A stretch of 64,000 nucleotides of DNA. Source: CAYJPV01 sp964372095. Its GTDB lineage: Bacteria > Acidobacteriota > Vicinamibacteria > Vicinamibacterales > JAKQTR01. The notes under the pieces are model-generated. The model was not told the DNA's origin. It did not search any database and worked only from the letters and a program-made list of their open reading frames with translations. This document shows positions 60,011 to 64,000 of this stretch, in pieces (within the stretch, counting starts at the first letter, position 1; the number at the start of each line of letters is the position of its first letter). The stretch is from positions 1-64,000 of the forward strand of contig CAYJPV010000006.1 in assembly GCA_964372095.1 (NCBI GenBank), read 5' to 3'. The position numbers and the translations under genes were made by a program.

Positions 60011-60745
60011 ATGGCACAGTCGTTCGTCGTTGTCGGCGCGTATGGTGGCGTGGGGGAAGCGCTCTGCCGGCGACTGGCCAGGCGCGGGGCACGAGTCTTG
60101 ATGGCGGGCCGCGACCCCGGAAAACTGGCGCGACTTGCGGCCGACGTCGGTGGCGAAACGGTCGCCCTGGATGCCACAGAGCCCGAACAGGTTGAGACGT
60201 GCCTGCGCCGCGCGGCCGAGGTGTTCGGCCGGCTCGATGGCGTGGCAAACTGCGTTGGATCGCTGCTGCTCAAACCGGCGCACGCGATCACCCTGCAGGA
60301 GTGGCAGGCGATGCTGGCGACGAACCTGGGCTCCGCGTTCTCGGTCGTCCGGGCCGCCGGGCTGGTGATGGCCGCGCAGGGCGGTTCGGTGGTCCTGGTG
60401 TCCTCGGCCGCCGCCCGAATCGGCCTGGCCAACCACGAGGCCATAGCGGCCGCAAAGGCCGGCGTCGAGGGGCTGGCGCTCTCGGCCGCCGCGACGTATG
60501 CGCCGAAGGGCATCCGCGTGAACTGCGTGGCGCCCGGTCTGACACGCACGCCTCTCACCGCCAGACTGTGGCAGCAGGAGGCGGTCGCCAAGGCGTCAGC
60601 GTCGCTGCATGCCCTCGGCCGGATCGGTGCGCCGGAGGAGATTGCCTCCGCCATCGACTGGCTGCTCGACACGGAGCAATCGTGGGTCACTGGTCAGGTG
60701 CTCGGCGTGGACGGCGGCCTGTCGCGGGTGCGCTCGAGGTCCTGA
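60011..60745 (+). CDS. Short-chain dehydrogenase/reductase lacking the catalytic Tyr
   Basis: The NAD(P)-binding Rossmann fold is clear (VVVGAYGGVGEALCRRLA, NCVGSLL, VLVSSAAARIG, and the PG motif VAPGLTRTPL). The active-site YxxxK is changed: the segment is ANHEAIAAAKAGVEGL, so Ile stands in the Tyr position while Lys remains. It may be non-catalytic or use another residue. At 244 residues it is of normal length. It precedes the renalase-like gene by 36 bp and has GAGG 5 nt before its ATG. Confidence 0.85.
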   Translation: MAQSFVVVGAYGGVGEALCRRLARRGARVLMAGRDPGKLARLAADVGGETVALDATEPEQVETCLRRAAEVFGRLDGVANCVGSLLLKPAHAITLQEWQAMLATNLGSAFSVVRAAGLVMAAQGGSVVLVSSAAARIGLANHEAIAAAKAGVEGLALSAAATYAPKGIRVNCVAPGLTRTPLTARLWQQEAVAKASASLHALGRIGAPEEIASAIDWLLDTEQSWVTGQVLGVDGGLSRVRSRS

Positions 60746-60781
60746 CCACGCGAAGACCCGAACGAAGCAGGAAGAGACCCC

Positions 60782-61753
60782 ATGTTGCGAACATCCGACG
60801 TGCTGGTCGTTGGCGCCGGAATGGCGGGGCTCGTCGCGGCCGCCGAGCTCCAGCGCGCCGGCCGCCGCGTGCTGGTGATCGACAAGAGTCGAGGCGTGGG
60901 CGGCCGCCTGGCAAGCCGGCGGATCGGTGAGGCCGCATTCGACCATGGCGCGCAGTTCATCACAGCCCGGACAGCACGCTTCGCGGCGCTGCTCGAAGAT
61001 GGCCGCCGCGCCGGGGCCGTCGAAGAATGGTATCGCGGCATCGGGGACGGCTCGCACCCGCACGTGCGCTGGCGGGGACACCCCGCCATGACGTCTGTTG
61101 CCAAGTACCTGGCTCGCGGCATTGAGGTCGTGCTGGAAGCGCGGGTCGTGGCGCTGAGGGTCTCCCGCCATCACTGGAGCGCGGAGACCGAGACCGGAGC
61201 CGTGTACTCCGCCGGCGCCGTGGTGCTGACGCCGCCCGTGCCGCAGTCGCTGGCGATCCTGAAAGCTGGCGAGGTCGCCATTCATCCCGAGACCTGCGCC
61301 AGACTCGAGGGCATCAGCTACGAGCGCTGCCTGGCCGTGATGGCCGTACTCGAGGGTCCGTCGCGTCTGGCACCGCCAGGCGGCCTGGCGCCCGACGACG
61401 GCCCGATCGCCTGGATCGCGGACAACCACGTGAAGGCGATTTCGGCGCAGCCCGCAGTCACGATTCACGCGACGCACGCCTTCAGTCTGGAGCACTGGGA
61501 GCGCGAGCGGCAGGAAAGCGGTCGCCAACTGCTCGATGCCGCCGGCGGCTGGCTGGGCGCGGAGGTTCGGACATTCCAGGTTCATGGCTGGCTCTACAGC
61601 AAGCCGCTGCAGGTGGCCGAACGCCCTTGCGCGGTGGTAAGCCAGGTCCCGCCGCTGGTGCTGGCCGGCGATGCGTTCGCCGGCCCAAGGGTCGAGGGTG
61701 CGGCGCTCTCGGGTTGGGCCGCTGCCGAGGCCGTGCTGGCGATGGCGCCGTGA
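60782..61753 (+). CDS. Renalase-like FAD-dependent oxidoreductase
   Basis: The 323-residue flavoprotein has the dinucleotide-binding VLVVGAGMAGLVAAAELQRA (residues 7-26) and RVLVIDKSRGVGGRLASRR. Its end, LVLAGDAFAGPRVEGAALSG, places the FAD ribityl/phosphate contacts as in amine oxidase/renalase proteins. The substrate is unknown. It is probably cotranscribed with the upstream SDR. Confidence 0.85.
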   Translation: MLRTSDVLVVGAGMAGLVAAAELQRAGRRVLVIDKSRGVGGRLASRRIGEAAFDHGAQFITARTARFAALLEDGRRAGAVEEWYRGIGDGSHPHVRWRGHPAMTSVAKYLARGIEVVLEARVVALRVSRHHWSAETETGAVYSAGAVVLTPPVPQSLAILKAGEVAIHPETCARLEGISYERCLAVMAVLEGPSRLAPPGGLAPDDGPIAWIADNHVKAISAQPAVTIHATHAFSLEHWERERQESGRQLLDAAGGWLGAEVRTFQVHGWLYSKPLQVAERPCAVVSQVPPLVLAGDAFAGPRVEGAALSGWAAAEAVLAMAP

Positions 61754-61844
61754 CGCAGGCGTCGTCGGCCCATTCACAGATGGCGCACTGGGGGACCCTC
61801 GGGATACTCCAGCAACTGGTGGCCCTCTGATAACATCGCGGCTG

Positions 61845-62327
61845 ATGGAATCCCTCGATCACGAACGGTTCATGCGCCGGGCCGTCGCGCTGACGGCCAA
61901 TTGTCCTCGTCTGCCCTTCGGCGCCCTGATCGTGCGCGCCGACACGGGGGAGGTGGTGGCAGAAGGATGGAACAAGTCGGCGATCAATCCGACGTGGCAT
62001 GGGGAAATCGACGCCATCAACCGCCTCGCCGAATCGGGTCGCGACGAGGGCGTACCCGGCCTGGTCCTGTACACGACTGCGGAGCCGTGCCCCATGTGCA
62101 TGGCGGCCATCCTCTGGAGCGGCATCGCCACGGTCGTGTTCGGCTCTTCAATCCGCTTCCTGCAGCAGCAGGGCTGGAAGCAAATCGACATCTTCGCGGA
62201 TGAGGTGGTGCGGCGGAGCCCGGGGTGGACGTGCACGATCATCGGCGGCGTGCTCGAACAGGAGTGCAACGCCTTGTTCGAGGCGACGCGAGCTGCCGCC
62301 CGTGAACCCGAACCGGCGCGTCAGTGA
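61845..62327 (+). CDS. Nucleoside/base deaminase (cytidine-deaminase fold)
   Basis: The zinc site HGEID (HxE, about residue 51) and PCPMCM (PCxxC, about 77) define the deaminase fold; the sequence is closer to guanine/nucleoside deaminases than to tRNA adenosine deaminases. At 160 residues it is complete. I took the ATG at 61845; the frame is open further upstream but that part is not protein-like. Confidence 0.87.
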   Translation: MESLDHERFMRRAVALTANCPRLPFGALIVRADTGEVVAEGWNKSAINPTWHGEIDAINRLAESGRDEGVPGLVLYTTAEPCPMCMAAILWSGIATVVFGSSIRFLQQQGWKQIDIFADEVVRRSPGWTCTIIGGVLEQECNALFEATRAAAREPEPARQ

Positions 62328-62384
62328 GACCGGGGGGCGGCCGCGGTCCCGAATCCTCTCCGATGAGATCGTCGTCTAGAAGGT

Positions 62385-62939
62385 ATGGACCATCAGCGGT
62401 CGTCGGCATCACGTGGCCCTGGCGGCTGGCGCTATTGCGGCCAGCAACGCCCACCGTTTGCCGTCACGCCGGGCTCCGGAGAGGAGTCGGTGTGGGATTA
62501 TCCGCGACCGCCGCGTCTGGAGCATCTTGATCGGGAAGTCGTGGTGAAGGCCGGCGACATCGAGATCGCTCGCACGCGACAGGCCTGGCGGGTGCTCGAA
62601 ACGGCCAGCCCGCCGACCGTCTACATTCCTCGATCGGACGTGGTCACGGCGTACCTCCATCCGGCGCCGGGTACGTCGTATTGCGAATGGAAGGGTTCGG
62701 CCCGATACTGGACCGTCGCCACGCCGTCGCTGAGGCTGGAAGCGGTGGGCTGGTCGTACGACGACCCGCGCCCCGCGTTCGAGGATATCCGCGAGTGTGC
62801 CTCGTTCTACCCGGGGCGCATCGCCTGCTACATGGACGAGGTTCGGGTCCAGGCACAGCCAGGCGGGTTCTACGGGGGCTGGGTCACGCCCGGGGTGGTC
62901 GGTCCGTTCAAGGGCGGCGCCGGATCGGCAGGCTGGTAA
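62385..62939 (+). CDS. DUF427-family protein
   Basis: The last ~120 residues match DUF427: VVVKAGDIEIARTRQAWRVL, TVYIPRSDVVTAYL, TSYCEWKGSARYW, GWSYDDPRPAFEDIRECASF and YMDEVRVQAQPGGFYGGW. The fold is a small beta barrel of unknown function. The first ~45 residues are unusual and may be non-native, so the start could be further inside (about WDYPRPPR). Confidence 0.78.
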   Translation: MDHQRSSASRGPGGWRYCGQQRPPFAVTPGSGEESVWDYPRPPRLEHLDREVVVKAGDIEIARTRQAWRVLETASPPTVYIPRSDVVTAYLHPAPGTSYCEWKGSARYWTVATPSLRLEAVGWSYDDPRPAFEDIRECASFYPGRIACYMDEVRVQAQPGGFYGGWVTPGVVGPFKGGAGSAGW

Positions 62940-62973
62940 GTCGCCGCCGCACGGCGCGGCCGCTGGAGGCGTC

Positions 62974-64000
62974 ATGGTGTCAGGACGCGGCTTCGAGCCT
63001 GCAGCGTTGTCTGGGAACGTCGGCGTGTCGTCCAGACTCGATCGCGACGCGGTGTTCGGCTGGTACCGCCGGAACCGGATGCGCTCCGCCCAGTTGTTCG
63101 ACATGCTGGCGGAACGCGTCTACGTCACGCGCCCGATCGCGCTGCGCAATCCGATCGTCTTCTACGAAGGCCACCTGCCCGGCTTCAGCGTGAACACCCT
63201 GATCAAGAAGGGGCTCGGCCGGCCCGGCGTGGACGCGCGCCTTGAAGAGATCTTCGCGAGGGGGATCGATCCGGATGACGAATCGCGCGCCTCGCCACGC
63301 GGCGGCGTGAGCGCGTGGCCCGCTCGCGACGAGGTCCGGCGATTTGCCGAGGCGTGCGACCGACTCGTGGAGCACGCGCTGCTCTCCGACGACGTGGATC
63401 GGCCAGGCGTGCCGGTGCTGGAGCACGCCGAAGGTGTGTTCACGCTGCTCGAGCACGAGGCCATGCACCAGGAAACGCTTCTCTACATGTGGCATCAGGT
63501 GCCCCTCGGCGATAAGAAGCGGCCCGGCGGCTACGCCCCACACGCGGCCGGCGATCCCCCGGTCCAGCGCAGCGTGGCAGTCCCGGCCGGGATCGCCACG
63601 CTTGGGGCACGACGCGGCATCGCCCGGTTCGGCTGGGACAACGAGTTCGAGGCCCACGAGGTCGTGGTGCCCGCCTTCGAGGTCGACGCGCACGACGTCA
63701 CCAACGCGGCGTTCCTCGAGTTCGTCGAGACCGGCGGCTACGACAACCCGCAATGGTGGAGCACCGAGGATTTCGCCTGGGTGCAGCGCGCCGGCGTCCG
63801 GCACCCGGTGTTCTGGGAGCGGCACGACCACCAGTGGTTGTGGCGAGGACAGTTTGATCTCCTGCCCTTGCCGCCCGCCTGGCCGGTGTACGTGAGCCAC
63901 GCCGAGGCGTCGGCCTTCGCCCGCTGGCGCGGCAAGCGGCTGCCCACCGAGGCCGAGTTCCATCGGGCCGCATACGGCACGCCCGGCGGGACGGAGCGAC
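62974..64000 (+). CDS. EgtB/SUMF1-type non-heme iron protein (3' end beyond window)
   Basis: The N-terminal DinB-like helical part includes the iron-ligand pattern LLEHEAMHQETL (about residue 157), as in ergothioneine-type sulfoxide synthases. The SUMF1/formylglycine-generating-type fold follows (AFEVDAHDVTNAAFLEFVE, WPVYVSHAEASAFARWRGKR, LPTEAEFHRAAYG). It is related to EgtB and SenA, but the gene is cut off by the window end and no egtD is seen. The ATG has GGAGG 4 nt upstream. Confidence 0.82.
   Translation, partial: MVSGRGFEPAALSGNVGVSSRLDRDAVFGWYRRNRMRSAQLFDMLAERVYVTRPIALRNPIVFYEGHLPGFSVNTLIKKGLGRPGVDARLEEIFARGIDPDDESRASPRGGVSAWPARDEVRRFAEACDRLVEHALLSDDVDRPGVPVLEHAEGVFTLLEHEAMHQETLLYMWHQVPLGDKKRPGGYAPHAAGDPPVQRSVAVPAGIATLGARRGIARFGWDNEFEAHEVVVPAFEVDAHDVTNAAFLEFVETGGYDNPQWWSTEDFAWVQRAGVRHPVFWERHDHQWLWRGQFDLLPLPPAWPVYVSHAEASAFARWRGKRLPTEAEFHRAAYGTPGGTER

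Overview
The window is GC-rich, Gram-negative DNA. It carries TonB-dependent and porin-type outer-membrane proteins, a lipoprotein-type phytase, BACON/Ig-domain proteins, paired M16 peptidases and a selenocysteine tRNA. This combination suggests a free-living soil or sediment bacterium, most likely Acidobacteriota (Vicinamibacteria-like). That placement is inferred from gene content and style; no marker gene in the window proves it.

Positions 1-23100 form a phosphate-scarcity region. On the minus strand lie pstS, a pstC and a pstA with large extra periplasmic domains, and a GT4 glycosyltransferase. A plus-strand operon follows: PHP-domain phosphoesterase, MgtA/SqdX-like GT4, GT2, then OlsB-like and OlsA-like acyltransferases for phosphorus-free ornithine lipids. 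Next come a CBS-GGDEF-EAL protein, a secreted type I phosphodiesterase, a beta-propeller phytase, and a divergent TonB-dependent receptor. The receptor leads into btaA-btaB (betaine lipid DGTS) and an unknown membrane protein, and a porin-like protein closes the region. Direct repeats phased at 11 bp, the geometry of PhoB sites, lie upstream of several of these units. I read the block as coordinating phosphate capture (Pst, phytase, phosphodiesterase, receptor, porin) with replacement of phospholipids by glyco-, ornithine and betaine lipids.

Positions 23200-46800 are mostly ordinary chromosomal genes. They include a methyltransferase-amidase pair, an aminotransferase, a TPM-domain pair, an MFS transporter, an M16 peptidase pair, glucokinase, YidD, a BACON/Ig protein, several small zinc-ribbon proteins, the addB-addA recombination nuclease with an upstream secreted protein, and an asparaginase.

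Positions 46900-53700 are accessory. A tRNA-Ala(GGC) is followed by a HipA/YjjJ-like kinase gene lying between two imperfect ~86-bp repeats, the left one starting inside the tRNA 3' end. After it come a HAMP-less chemoreceptor, a MocA-like nucleotidyltransferase, a cold-shock protein, and a tRNA-Sec that directly abuts the cold-shock gene's terminator. A membrane protein, an SRPBCC protein and a frameshifted EFR1-like remnant follow.

Positions 53700-64000 hold a nitroreductase, a CIA30 protein, a gamma-glutamyltransferase, cytochrome bd oxidase (cydAB), an SDR lacking its catalytic Tyr beside a renalase-like flavoprotein, a nucleoside deaminase, a DUF427 protein and a truncated EgtB/SUMF1-type protein. 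Several intergenic regions here and at 34.7 kb hold strong inverted-repeat elements. No CRISPR array, transposase or integrase was seen.
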